From the NCBI GenBank assembly GCA_020851785.1, contig JADZCC010000109.1, forward strand, positions 1 to 50,206: DNA of 50,206 nucleotides. Reading direction: 5' to 3'. A program made the translations under genes and the position numbers. The stretch comes from Anaerolineales bacterium. Its GTDB lineage: Bacteria; Chloroflexota; Anaerolineae; Anaerolineales; Villigracilaceae. The stretch's first letter is position 1. Each line of letters begins with the position of its first letter. Positions 1 to 6,972 of this stretch are shown here, one piece after another. Below the pieces are notes generated by a model. That model saw only the letters and a program-made list of their open reading frames with translations, searched no databases and was not told the origin of the DNA.

Positions 1-1
1 C

Positions 2-1222
2 CCGCGTGATTTTGAACGAGCCACGCAAGCCCTGGTCAACGTCTTTGCCAACCTGGGCGAAACAACCCAAAACATTTTGGCTGGGCTGGGAATTTCGCGC
101 GCGCAGGACCTGGTTGGCTGCGCCGACCTGCTTGAACAAATTTCTCACCATGAAAAAATTGATCTAAGTTCAATGCTCAAACCCGTTGAGCGACCCATTC
201 CAATTTCACTGCCGGCTCTCGAAGCCGCGCTGATTGATCGCGGCCCCTTGCATCGTCCGCGCAATCATCTCACCACGGTGATTTCAAATCTGGTGATGGA
301 GAGCTTCACCACGTACGGGCAGTCCAGCATCCTGTTTGAAGATGACAAAGTAACGCCGGTGGATCGCGCGCTGGGGACGCACCTGACCGGCGCGCTCACG
401 CGCTTCAAACTTAACTGGAAGTGGAATCCTGGCCACGGAGGCATTGGCGGCCACCAGGAAAGTTGGCGTAAACCGCTCGATGGTTTTGAATCCGAATCGG
501 TGCCGATGACGGCCTTGCGCTTTTTCAGTAGCTCTGTGCCGGGTAACGGACTCGGCGCGTACAATGCGGAACCGGTTCGCATCCTTGTCGAAGGCGGCGC
601 GCAAGATGGCGTAGCGAAAGGAATTTCCGGCGGGCGCGTTGTGATTATGAAGGGTTACAACCACGACGGCAAATTGATTGACGGCTCGGTGGGGAAGAGT
701 CTGGCGTATGGTGGCGCGGGCGGCATGGTGATTGTGCAGGGCAACGCAGATTCGCGCGCCTGCATCCGGCTCTCTGGCGCGGATGTGTTGATTGGCGGCG
801 AAATCCAAAAACCGTTGAACGACAGCCTTGGCTTTCTCGGCGCGCGCGCCAACGTCAAAGGCTTTTTGTGCGAATATATGACGGCTGGGCGGGTGGTGGT
901 CTTGGGCGACCCCGGCCCGTGGATCTGCGCGGGCATGACCGGCGGCGTTTTGTATCTGCGTTTGCAACCGCATCTGAATTTTGATCAAGCCGCGATTCGC
1001 CGCAGGCTGGCGAAAGGCGCGAAGGTGACTGTTCAGCCAGCGAACGAAAACGATTTAGGGAATCTCCGCGAAATTCTGACGACTTACGCCGAAGAACTGA
1101 ATCAAAATCATCAGGCGGAGGAGGCTCAAAAAGCGCTGGACCTCCTAACAGATTGGAAGAATACGTTTGTGCGCGTTGCGCCTTTGAACGCGCAGGAAGA
1201 ACAAAGGTTTGCGACGGAGTAA
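2..1222 (+). CDS. gltB: Glutamate synthase large subunit, C-terminal part (5' truncated by window)
   Basis: The frame is open from the first bases of the window, so the gene begins upstream; the apparent TTG start at 77 is internal. Seen: a Gly-rich right-handed beta-helix region typical of the GXGXG domain closing glutamate synthase alpha subunits, with repeats such as GISGGRVVI, GGAGGMVIVQG, GADVLIGGE and MTGGVLYL, followed by a charged helical tail of about 80 residues ending at TAA. Known for the family: the large subunit transfers ammonia from glutamine to 2-oxoglutarate; the GXGXG domain is structural and the catalytic amidotransferase and FMN/Fe-S domains lie N-terminal, here outside the window. 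glnA lies 0.8 kb downstream on the same strand, so GS and GOGAT are near neighbours, separated by a toxin-antitoxin pair on the other strand. A weak hairpin (1243-1257) follows but lacks a T-tract. Confidence 0.93.
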   Translation, partial: PRDFERATQALVNVFANLGETTQNILAGLGISRAQDLVGCADLLEQISHHEKIDLSSMLKPVERPIPISLPALEAALIDRGPLHRPRNHLTTVISNLVMESFTTYGQSSILFEDDKVTPVDRALGTHLTGALTRFKLNWKWNPGHGGIGGHQESWRKPLDGFESESVPMTALRFFSSSVPGNGLGAYNAEPVRILVEGGAQDGVAKGISGGRVVIMKGYNHDGKLIDGSVGKSLAYGGAGGMVIVQGNADSRACIRLSGADVLIGGEIQKPLNDSLGFLGARANVKGFLCEYMTAGRVVVLGDPGPWICAGMTGGVLYLRLQPHLNFDQAAIRRRLAKGAKVTVQPANENDLGNLREILTTYAEELNQNHQAEEAQKALDLLTDWKNTFVRVAPLNAQEEQRFATE

Positions 1223-1260
1223 TGCTTTGTTGGCGTGCGCTTGAGCGTAAGACGCTCTGC

Positions 1261-1548
1261 TTATGCCAATTGCTTGAAGACTTCAGGCTTTTGCTCCGCA
1301 ATTCGTAATAATGCAATCGCAGGGCCGCTTGGTTTGCGCCTGCCTTGCTCCCAATCTTGAATAGTACGCAGGCTTACGCCCATCATGCCTGCAAAGGCCG
1401 ATTGAGATAACTTTAATTTAGACCGAATGATTTGAGGAGGAGCAGGTTCTTTTAGGGTGTGAACGCGCAAAACTTTTGCGCCAGCCTTGTGCGCCTTAAC
1501 TTCCCGAATACCGTTGAGAATTTCCTGACCAATATCGCGCTTAGACAT
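1261..1548 (-). CDS. XRE/HigA-type helix-turn-helix antitoxin
   Basis: A 95-residue protein with a C-terminal XRE-type helix-turn-helix (LSQSAFAGMMGVS, then the recognition helix around LRTIQDWEQGRRKPSG), as in HigA/NadS-type antitoxins. The longer open frame reaches 1581, but ATG at 1548 is preferred because the family starts with a short MSKR-like segment and because this ATG overlaps the 3' end of the upstream toxin gene by 8 bp, a usual arrangement in toxin-first modules. Inferred role: binds and neutralises the toxin encoded by 1541-1852 and represses the shared promoter, probably at the perfect palindrome 1859-1881. The exact subfamily is not certain. Confidence 0.88.
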   Translation of the reverse strand: MSKRDIGQEILNGIREVKAHKAGAKVLRVHTLKEPAPPQIIRSKLKLSQSAFAGMMGVSLRTIQDWEQGRRKPSGPAIALLRIAEQKPEVFKQLA

Positions 1549-1852
1549 TTTGAATTTCCTTTGCAATTTCACGTAAAACATGAGCGGGAATATTTTCTAC
1601 TTCATTCTTGCTGTAAATGGTTAAAAGCCAAATTTCGTCATCCTGTTTCTTGAAATAGTAGATTACGCGTACGCCGCCGCTTTTGCCTTTACCGGATATT
1701 GCCCAACGAACTTTTCGAACGCCGCCAGAACCGCGAACAACCTTGCCTGATTCTGGATACTGAACCAAAAAACTTTGCAAACCGATATATTCGTCTTCAG
1801 ACAGATAGTCATAAAGGTACTTTGTAAAAGCAGTGGCTTCTATGAACTCCAT
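1541..1852 (-). CDS. RelE/HigB-family toxin
   Basis: A 103-residue protein matching the RelE/ParE-superfamily HigB type: an N-terminal helix region, then the conserved stretch GSGGVRKVRWA, GKGKSGGVRVIYY and WLLTIYSKNE. Known of the family: ribosome-dependent or free mRNA endonuclease, held inactive by the cognate antitoxin. It is the first gene of a toxin-antitoxin operon read leftward. The start at 1852 is well constrained: an in-frame TAG lies 18 nt upstream, and no other ATG, GTG or TTG codon lies between. There is no Shine-Dalgarno sequence; a perfect TATAAT (minus strand, 1864-1859) ends 6 nt before the ATG, so the mRNA is predicted to be leaderless. The module sits between gltB and glnA, suggesting later insertion. 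Confidence 0.9.
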   Translation of the reverse strand: MEFIEATAFTKYLYDYLSEDEYIGLQSFLVQYPESGKVVRGSGGVRKVRWAISGKGKSGGVRVIYYFKKQDDEIWLLTIYSKNEVENIPAHVLREIAKEIQNV

Positions 1853-1858
1853 AAACGG

Positions 1859-1887
1859 ATTATACGGCTAAGCCGTATAATTTGCAA
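1859..1887 (-). promoter_or_regulatory. Toxin-antitoxin promoter overlapped by a perfect palindromic operator
   Basis: Arms attatacggct (1859-1869) and agccgtataat (1871-1881) are exact reverse complements around one central base. Read leftward, the palindrome contains a perfect -10 TATAAT (1864-1859), with TTGCAA at 1887-1882 as a 4/6 -35 at 17-bp spacing. An operator on top of the -10 fits autorepression by the antitoxin or the complex. Because of the symmetry a second TATAAT faces right (1876-1881), but there is no fitting -35 for it. Confidence 0.75.
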
Positions 1888-1897
1888 CTTGTTTTTA

Positions 1898-1932
1898 CGG
1901 AGTTTACCCGTTTGGGTAATGGACTTACTCCG
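1898..1932. repeat. Bulged inverted repeat overlapping the glnA -35 region
   Basis: cggagt (1898-1903) pairs with actccg (1927-1932), and ttaccc (1904-1909) pairs with gggtaa (1914-1919). A 7-nt one-sided bulge (1920-1926) contains the proposed glnA -35. It could be an operator for glnA or the end of a leftward transcript; no regulator can be named. Confidence 0.35.
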
Positions 1933-1948
1933 CGGGCGATTCTATAAT
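1920..1948 (+). promoter_or_regulatory. Probable glnA promoter
   Basis: tggact (1920-1925, 4/6 match to the -35) and tataat (1943-1948, perfect -10) are separated by 17 bp. Transcription would begin near 1955, giving a leader of about 33 nt that carries the Shine-Dalgarno aaggag just before ATG 1988. Confidence 0.6.
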
Positions 1949-1987
1949 TCCGTAAAATAATCTGAAAAATACCGCAAGGAGATATGT

Positions 1988-3394
1988 ATGGCAAAGACAG
2001 TCAAAGACGTTTTGGAATTGGCAAAAGGCGTAAAAGTTGTGGATTTACGCTTCACAGACCTGCCCGGAGCCTGGCACCACTTCACCATGCCAGTGCGCCG
2101 CCTCAACGAAGAATTTTTCACCGAAGGCATCCCTTTTGACGGCTCTTCCATTCGCGGCTTTCAAGAGATTCACGAATCTGATATGCTCCTCAAAGCGGAC
2201 CCGGACACCGCGTTCATTGACCCTACTTCCGAAACCCCAACCCTGGTCCTTTCCTGCAACGTCTTTGACCCAATTTCAGAAGAACCTTACTCGCGCGACC
2301 CGCGTTACGTGGCCCAAAAAGCCGAAGCGTACTTAAAAAGCACGGGCCTCGCCGAAACCGCCTACTTCGCGCCAGAGGCGGAGTTCTTCATCTTCGACGG
2401 CGTGCGCTATGCTTCCGCGCCCAACGAATCCAGTTTCTCCATTCAATCTGAAGAAGCCTGGTGGAGTAGCAACAATCCGGAATCGAAAGGCGGCCAAAAC
2501 CAACCCAAACGCGGTTACTTTCCAACCGCGCCAACCGACACGTTACAAGAACTCCGCAACAAATTCCTTTTCGCGATGGAAGAAGCAGGCGTGCCGATGG
2601 ATTTACACCATCACGAAGTGGCCGCCCCCGGTCAAAGCGAAATGAGCATGCACTTCACCACGCTCACGCGCATGGCCGACGATTTGCTCCTCTATAAATA
2701 TGTGATTAAGAACGTCGCCCGCCAAAACGGGAAGACCGCCACGTTTATGCCCAAGCCGGTCTTCGGCGATAACGGCTCCGGGATGCACGTCCATTCCTCC
2801 TTGTGGAAAGGCTCCACCAACCTGTTCTATGATGAAAAAGGGTACGCCGGACTTTCGCAAACTGCAAAATACTACATCGGCGGTTTGCTCAAACACGCTT
2901 CGGCTTTGCTCGCGCTCACCGCGCCGACCACCAATTCCTTCCGTCGCCTCGTCCCCGGTTATGAAGCGCCCGTCAACATCGCCTATTCTCAAAGAAATCG
3001 TTCGGCCATCTGTCGCATCCCGGCCAATAAAAGCTCCAAAGCCAAACGCGTCGAATTTCGCGCGCCAGACGCCACCAGCAATCCCTACCTGGCCTTCTCC
3101 GCAGTTTTAATGGCCGGTTTGGACGGCATCCTGAACAAGATTGACCCAGGCGAACCGCAAGACCGCGACTTATACGAACTGCCCGAAGCTGAAAAGAAGC
3201 TGATCAAGCAAGTCCCCAGTTCGTTGGGCGAAGTGTTGGACGCGCTCGAAGCCGATCACGACTTCCTGCTCAAAGGCGGCGTCTTCACGCCCGATTTGCT
3301 TGAAGAATATATCAAGTACAAGCGCGTGCATGAAGTGGACGCTATTCGCCTGCGCCCGACCCCGCATGAGTTTGTCCTCTATTTTGATGCGTAG
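1988..3394 (+). CDS. glnA: Glutamine synthetase, type I
   Basis: 468 residues, the usual length of class I-beta glutamine synthetase. It makes glutamine from glutamate, ammonia and ATP in the cytoplasm. Seen: N-terminal beta-grasp ending in the signature IPFDGSSIRGF, metal-binding APEAEFFIF, the HHHEVAAPGQSE loop, ATP-binding NGSGMHVHSSLW, the glutamate-binding arginine region SQRNRSAICRIP, and KRVEFRAPDATSNPYLAF. Near the C-terminus, DLYELPEAE presents Tyr396 in the position of the adenylylation tyrosine of the I-beta class, so covalent control is possible but not shown. A strong Shine-Dalgarno (aaggag) precedes ATG. It has its own promoter and is followed by a stem-loop with a T-tract (3429-3479). 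It partners functionally with the glutamate synthase gene at the window start. Confidence 0.98.
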   Translation: MAKTVKDVLELAKGVKVVDLRFTDLPGAWHHFTMPVRRLNEEFFTEGIPFDGSSIRGFQEIHESDMLLKADPDTAFIDPTSETPTLVLSCNVFDPISEEPYSRDPRYVAQKAEAYLKSTGLAETAYFAPEAEFFIFDGVRYASAPNESSFSIQSEEAWWSSNNPESKGGQNQPKRGYFPTAPTDTLQELRNKFLFAMEEAGVPMDLHHHEVAAPGQSEMSMHFTTLTRMADDLLLYKYVIKNVARQNGKTATFMPKPVFGDNGSGMHVHSSLWKGSTNLFYDEKGYAGLSQTAKYYIGGLLKHASALLALTAPTTNSFRRLVPGYEAPVNIAYSQRNRSAICRIPANKSSKAKRVEFRAPDATSNPYLAFSAVLMAGLDGILNKIDPGEPQDRDLYELPEAEKKLIKQVPSSLGEVLDALEADHDFLLKGGVFTPDLLEEYIKYKRVHEVDAIRLRPTPHEFVLYFDA

Positions 3395-3428
3395 CCCGCG
3401 CCGCTGACAGCGCGCTTCCTCCTCCTCA

Positions 3429-3479
3429 GCCGATAGCTGGTTGCCAACCGTTGAGTTTGCATCTGGCTATCGGCATTTT
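3429..3479 (+). terminator. Probable glnA terminator
   Basis: gccgatagc (3429-3437) and gctatcggc (3466-3474) form a 9-bp stem with a 28-nt loop that itself can fold (ggtt/aacc), followed by atttt. It lies 35 bp after the glnA stop and just before the promoter of the kinase gene. The large loop makes it weaker than a textbook terminator. The rest of the 175-bp gap 3395-3569 holds only this stem and the next promoter. Confidence 0.45.
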
Positions 3480-3481
3480 CA

Positions 3482-3509
3482 TTGAGACCGGATTTATATG
3501 GATTACAAT
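3482..3509 (+). promoter_or_regulatory. Probable promoter of the kinase-regulator operon
   Basis: ttgaga (3482-3487, 5/6) and tacaat (3504-3509, 5/6) are 16 bp apart. The implied start of transcription near 3516 lies after the ATG at 3498, which argues that the true kinase start is the ATG at 3570. Confidence 0.55.
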
Positions 3510-3569
3510 TCTGGAACGGATAAAAATTGCGCGCCTGTTTTTTCTCCGACTTTACGAGGAACCGCCAGC

Positions 3570-5831
3570 ATGGATCGTCAAGAGTCTCAGCCCGCTTCAG
3601 AAATTACCGAAAACCAACTGCTTGAAGCGCTGGTTGGTTTAAACCAAATCAGCGCGGCCATCAACCACATCAGCCCGGGCGATTCCAGCGCTGGCGGCTT
3701 GGGCTTGCAGTTGATTGTCGAAACGGCCATTCGTGTGGTGCCGGGTTCCTCGGCGGTGATTTACACCTACGACCAGTCCACTGGCGGGTTTGAGGCCGAG
3801 TCGCGGGTCTCTGCTCAGGCGGAGGGCCATGCGCTCGCGGCCAACCCAGCCTACAGCGACGACGCGCCGCGCCCTGCGGGCATCGGCATTCGTACCATTC
3901 AGCGCCGCCGTCGGGCGTTATCCTATGAAGAACCGGATATTGACGTGCATCCCTACCATGCCGCGTTGGGCGTGGAAGCGGTGGGGTGCTTTCCCTTAAT
4001 CGTCGCCGAGCAAGCGGTGGGGATTTTGTACGTGTATTTATACGAAAAACGCGAATTTACCAAACTCGAACAACTGATGCTGGACAACTTCGTCAATCAG
4101 GCCGCGATGGCCATTTATCATGCGCGCCGCGTGGCCGGCATTCGCAAAGATTTGAAGCGTAAAGAAGAAGAACTGAATCGCTTGCACCGCGCCGGGTTGA
4201 TCATCTCTTCGCGCCTGCGCCTGAAGGAAACGCTCGAATCGATTTTGCAACTGGCGCTGGAAGTGACCAACGCCCGCTATGGCATTTTTCGCCTGCTGGA
4301 TAAAAGCGGCGAATTTCTTATCACCAGCGCGGTGGGCGGCTCCTATGTGGATCATCCGGCTGTGGAAAAAATGCCGCTCAACGCCAATAGCATCATGGCG
4401 CACGTGGCCCGCACCAGACAACCCCTGCTCATCCACGATTTGCGCGAAGCCCCCTGGGTGGATGTGTATTATCCATTGGATTCTGGTTTGCGAATGCTCT
4501 CCGAATTAACCGTCCCGCTGGTCAATTCCAACGGACGGCTGGAAGGCATCCTCAACGTGGAAAGCCCGCACGTCGGCGCGTTCTCAGAAGACGACAATCA
4601 CATGCTTCAATCGCTGGCCACGTATGCAATCACGGCCATTCAGGAAGCCCGCCTGTTGGACGCGTTACAGGAAGTGGCGCGCTTGTTAATCTCGCAACCG
4701 GGCAAGCAGGTTTTAAGCCATATCTCCGCCGTGGCTAGAGATTTATTAAACACCTCGTTTAGCGACCTTTGGATTTTAGACGAACGCGGGGACTTGACTC
4801 GCGCCACAACTGGCGACGCTCCGCTGAAAATGAAATTGTCTGAGAGTTTTGTCGGACAGGCCGTTCTACGCAAAAAAACCATCAAACTCAAACATGCCGA
4901 ACGGGATTTTGGCTCGCGCCAATTCGCGGATTCAGCCAACTGGTCGCGTGGGCTAATCGTCCCGCTCTTAACCGGCGAAGATGGCGAAGTCCTGGGCGCG
5001 TTTAGCGCCTACAATCGGGAAGCTCCCACCGCGCAACTCGCCGAATCCGAGTGGGATCAAAAAGTATTAACCTGCCTCGCGCACTACGCCGTGTTGGCCA
5101 TTCAAAACGAAGCCCACCAGCAAACCCTGCAAATCGCGCAGGAGCAACACCTCATCGCCGAAACCTTTGCCGCCGTGGGCGACATTTCCTCCAACCTTTT
5201 GCATAACGTTAATAATAAAGTCGGCGCAATTCCCGTGCGCGTCCAAACCCTTGAAGATAAATACGACGGATTATTAAAAGAAGACGGCTATCTGGCGAAC
5301 ACGCTCAAAGAAATTGAAAAAAGCGCGGCCGAAGCCATGCAGATCGTACAGGAGAATCTCGCGCACCTGCGCCCGATTCGTATCGAAAGCGTCAACCTCG
5401 CTTCGCGCATTCACTCAGCCGTTCAAGCCGTGAGCCTTCCGCCGCAAGTTACCGTCCGCCTGAACGGGCTGGAAGAATTGCCAACCGTGCAAGCCAGCGG
5501 CCAAAGCCTGAACTTTGTATTCAAGAATCTAATAGAGAACGCAGTGACCGCCATGCACGGCCGCGGCGAAATTACAATTCAGGGAAGTCAGAATGAAAAA
5601 TGGGTGGAGGTTTTAGTCGCCGACACCGGGCCTGGCGTCCCGGCCGAAATTCAAGACCGCATCTTCGAGTTGGATTTTTCAGGGCGCGGCTCGTCCCGCC
5701 CGGGCAAACTTGGCTTTGGCTTGTGGTGGGTCAAAACTTTGATGACGAGATTGGGCGGCTCAATCCTACTTGAAGAATCCGGGCTGGGCGCAACCTTCCG
5801 CTTGCGCCTGCCCGCCGCGAGGCCCGCATGA
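3570..5831 (+). CDS. GAF-domain sensor histidine kinase
   Basis: 753 residues from ATG 3570, chosen over ATG 3498 because a promoter (3482-3509) lies across the latter and gagga is 9 nt before 3570. No transmembrane segment is evident, so it is probably a cytoplasmic sensor. Domains: three successive GAF domains at about 30-190, 200-360 and 360-515, then a dimerisation region with the phospho-acceptor in LLHNVNNKVG (His545), and a GHKL ATPase with N-box NLIENA (Asn657), G1 DTGPGVP (Asp685) and G2 GFGLWWVK. All kinase motifs are present, so it should be active. GAF domains bind small ligands, chromophores or metals; none has a visible bilin-type cysteine motif, so the signal is unknown. The stop codon overlaps the start of the response regulator gene (ATGA), making that the obvious partner. 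Confidence 0.9.
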   Translation: MDRQESQPASEITENQLLEALVGLNQISAAINHISPGDSSAGGLGLQLIVETAIRVVPGSSAVIYTYDQSTGGFEAESRVSAQAEGHALAANPAYSDDAPRPAGIGIRTIQRRRRALSYEEPDIDVHPYHAALGVEAVGCFPLIVAEQAVGILYVYLYEKREFTKLEQLMLDNFVNQAAMAIYHARRVAGIRKDLKRKEEELNRLHRAGLIISSRLRLKETLESILQLALEVTNARYGIFRLLDKSGEFLITSAVGGSYVDHPAVEKMPLNANSIMAHVARTRQPLLIHDLREAPWVDVYYPLDSGLRMLSELTVPLVNSNGRLEGILNVESPHVGAFSEDDNHMLQSLATYAITAIQEARLLDALQEVARLLISQPGKQVLSHISAVARDLLNTSFSDLWILDERGDLTRATTGDAPLKMKLSESFVGQAVLRKKTIKLKHAERDFGSRQFADSANWSRGLIVPLLTGEDGEVLGAFSAYNREAPTAQLAESEWDQKVLTCLAHYAVLAIQNEAHQQTLQIAQEQHLIAETFAAVGDISSNLLHNVNNKVGAIPVRVQTLEDKYDGLLKEDGYLANTLKEIEKSAAEAMQIVQENLAHLRPIRIESVNLASRIHSAVQAVSLPPQVTVRLNGLEELPTVQASGQSLNFVFKNLIENAVTAMHGRGEITIQGSQNEKWVEVLVADTGPGVPAEIQDRIFELDFSGRGSSRPGKLGFGLWWVKTLMTRLGGSILLEESGLGATFRLRLPAARPA

Positions 5832-6904
5832 CGCACACCAACCTCCTCGCATTGGTCGTCGAAGACGATACCTCCTGGCAACAAATCCTCAGCGAAATCC
5901 TGTCGGATTTTGGGTTAACCGTCAGCGTCGCCTCCAACCTGGATGAAGCCACGCGCTTCCTGCGTTCCGAGCCGCACCGCATCGCCATCGTGGACCTTTC
6001 GCTTTCGCCCAACGATCACAACAATTACGACGGTTTGCGCGTATTGGATGCCGTGCGTCGCCTTGACCCCAATTGCAAAACCATTTTATTAACTGGCTTC
6101 GCCACCGTGGAATTGGCCGTCACCGCATTAACCGATTACGGCGCGTTCACTTTTTTACGCAAGGAAAGTTTTCATCGCGGCCAGTTCCGCGACATTGTGA
6201 ATCGCGTCCTCGCCAGCCCTCCGCCAGCGACTGCCAACGCTCCTTCCGCGCCCCAGCCGGATTCCGTTTCAAAAACAGCCAGCCACGCTGGAAAACTGTC
6301 CGTGGAGCGAGCGCTCGTGATTGACGACGATGCTGGCTGGCGTAGCATCCTCGAAGAACTGCTCGGCGACATGGGCTTTCAGACGCGGGCCTGCGCAGGC
6401 CTCGGCGAAGCGTTGGGACAAATGCGCCGCGAGAAATTTTCCCTCGCCGTGGTGGACCTTTCGCTCAAAGGCGCAGTGGCCCTCAACCTGGAGAGGCCGT
6501 CGGCAACTTCCAATCAGGAGGGCTATCAGCTTTTGGAAAATACGCGGCAGGCAGGGATTCCGACGATTGTGGTCAGCGGCATGGCCGAGCCGCAAGAGAT
6601 TCAGCGTATTTACGCCGAACATGCCATTTCCGCCTACCTTGAAAAACGAACCTTCAACCGCGCCGCATTTCGGCGCGCCGTTGAAGAAGCGCGCGCCTCC
6701 GCCCAATCCATGAGCGAACTTAACGCGCTGACCGAACGCGAACGTGAAGTGTTGGATTTGCTGGCGCAGGGGTTAACGAATAAAGAGATTGCCGAAAAGC
6801 TATTCATCACTACAAACACAGTCAAACGCCATTTGAAAGCCATCTTTGAAAAACTGGACGTGCATACCCGCTCTGCGGCGACGGCGAAGGTGGCGGGTGG
6901 GTAA
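5828..6904 (+). CDS. Response regulator with two receiver domains and LuxR-type DNA-binding domain
   Basis: 358 residues, translationally coupled to the kinase gene (4-bp ATGA overlap). First receiver 1-130 with acidic pocket VEDD, phospho-acceptor Asp56 (VDLSLSP), Thr89 and Lys112. A Pro/Ala-rich linker (131-155) leads to a second receiver at 160-290 with IDDD, Asp210 (VVDLSLKG), Ser250 and Lys273. Both keep the residues needed for phosphorylation. The C-terminal 298-355 region is a GerE/LuxR helix-turn-helix (LTEREREVLDLLAQGLTNKEIAEKL, given here in parts: LTEREREVLD, GLTNKEIAEKL, TVKRHLKAIFEKL). Inference: a transcription factor integrating two phospho-inputs, at least one from the adjacent kinase. 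The second receiver has an extra loop of about 15 residues after its acceptor Asp. Ends at a strong terminator. Confidence 0.92.
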   Translation: MTHTNLLALVVEDDTSWQQILSEILSDFGLTVSVASNLDEATRFLRSEPHRIAIVDLSLSPNDHNNYDGLRVLDAVRRLDPNCKTILLTGFATVELAVTALTDYGAFTFLRKESFHRGQFRDIVNRVLASPPPATANAPSAPQPDSVSKTASHAGKLSVERALVIDDDAGWRSILEELLGDMGFQTRACAGLGEALGQMRREKFSLAVVDLSLKGAVALNLERPSATSNQEGYQLLENTRQAGIPTIVVSGMAEPQEIQRIYAEHAISAYLEKRTFNRAAFRRAVEEARASAQSMSELNALTEREREVLDLLAQGLTNKEIAEKLFITTNTVKRHLKAIFEKLDVHTRSAATAKVAGG

Positions 6905-6936
6905 GCGGAGTAAGCGGATGGAAAACGGATCAACGG

Positions 6937-6972
6937 ATCAGCGGATTATTTCCATCCGCTGATTATTTTTTT
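6937..6972 (+). terminator. Rho-independent terminator of the two-component operon
   Basis: Perfect 10-bp arms atcagcggat (6937-6946) and atccgctgat (6954-6963) with a 7-nt loop, followed by a T-rich run (6964-6972). The T-run is also the reverse complement of the last lysine codons and stop of the convergent VWA gene, so terminator and coding end share bases. The left arm belongs to a short cggatca-type direct repeat (6925-6946). Confidence 0.88.

Noticed and set aside
284..988. A 234-codon open frame antisense to gltB
   Set aside because: Overlaps conserved GXGXG coding sequence; no motif, no Shine-Dalgarno.
1243..1257. Hairpin gagcgt-aag-acgctc after gltB
   Set aside because: 6-bp stem with no T-tract; too weak to call a terminator.
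1876..1881. Second TATAAT facing right in the toxin-antitoxin palindrome
   Set aside because: Follows from palindrome symmetry; no -35 at the right distance, and glnA has a better promoter downstream.
3498..3569. ATG at 3498 as kinase start
   Set aside because: The promoter boxes at 3482-3509 lie across it and the Shine-Dalgarno at 3556 fits ATG 3570.
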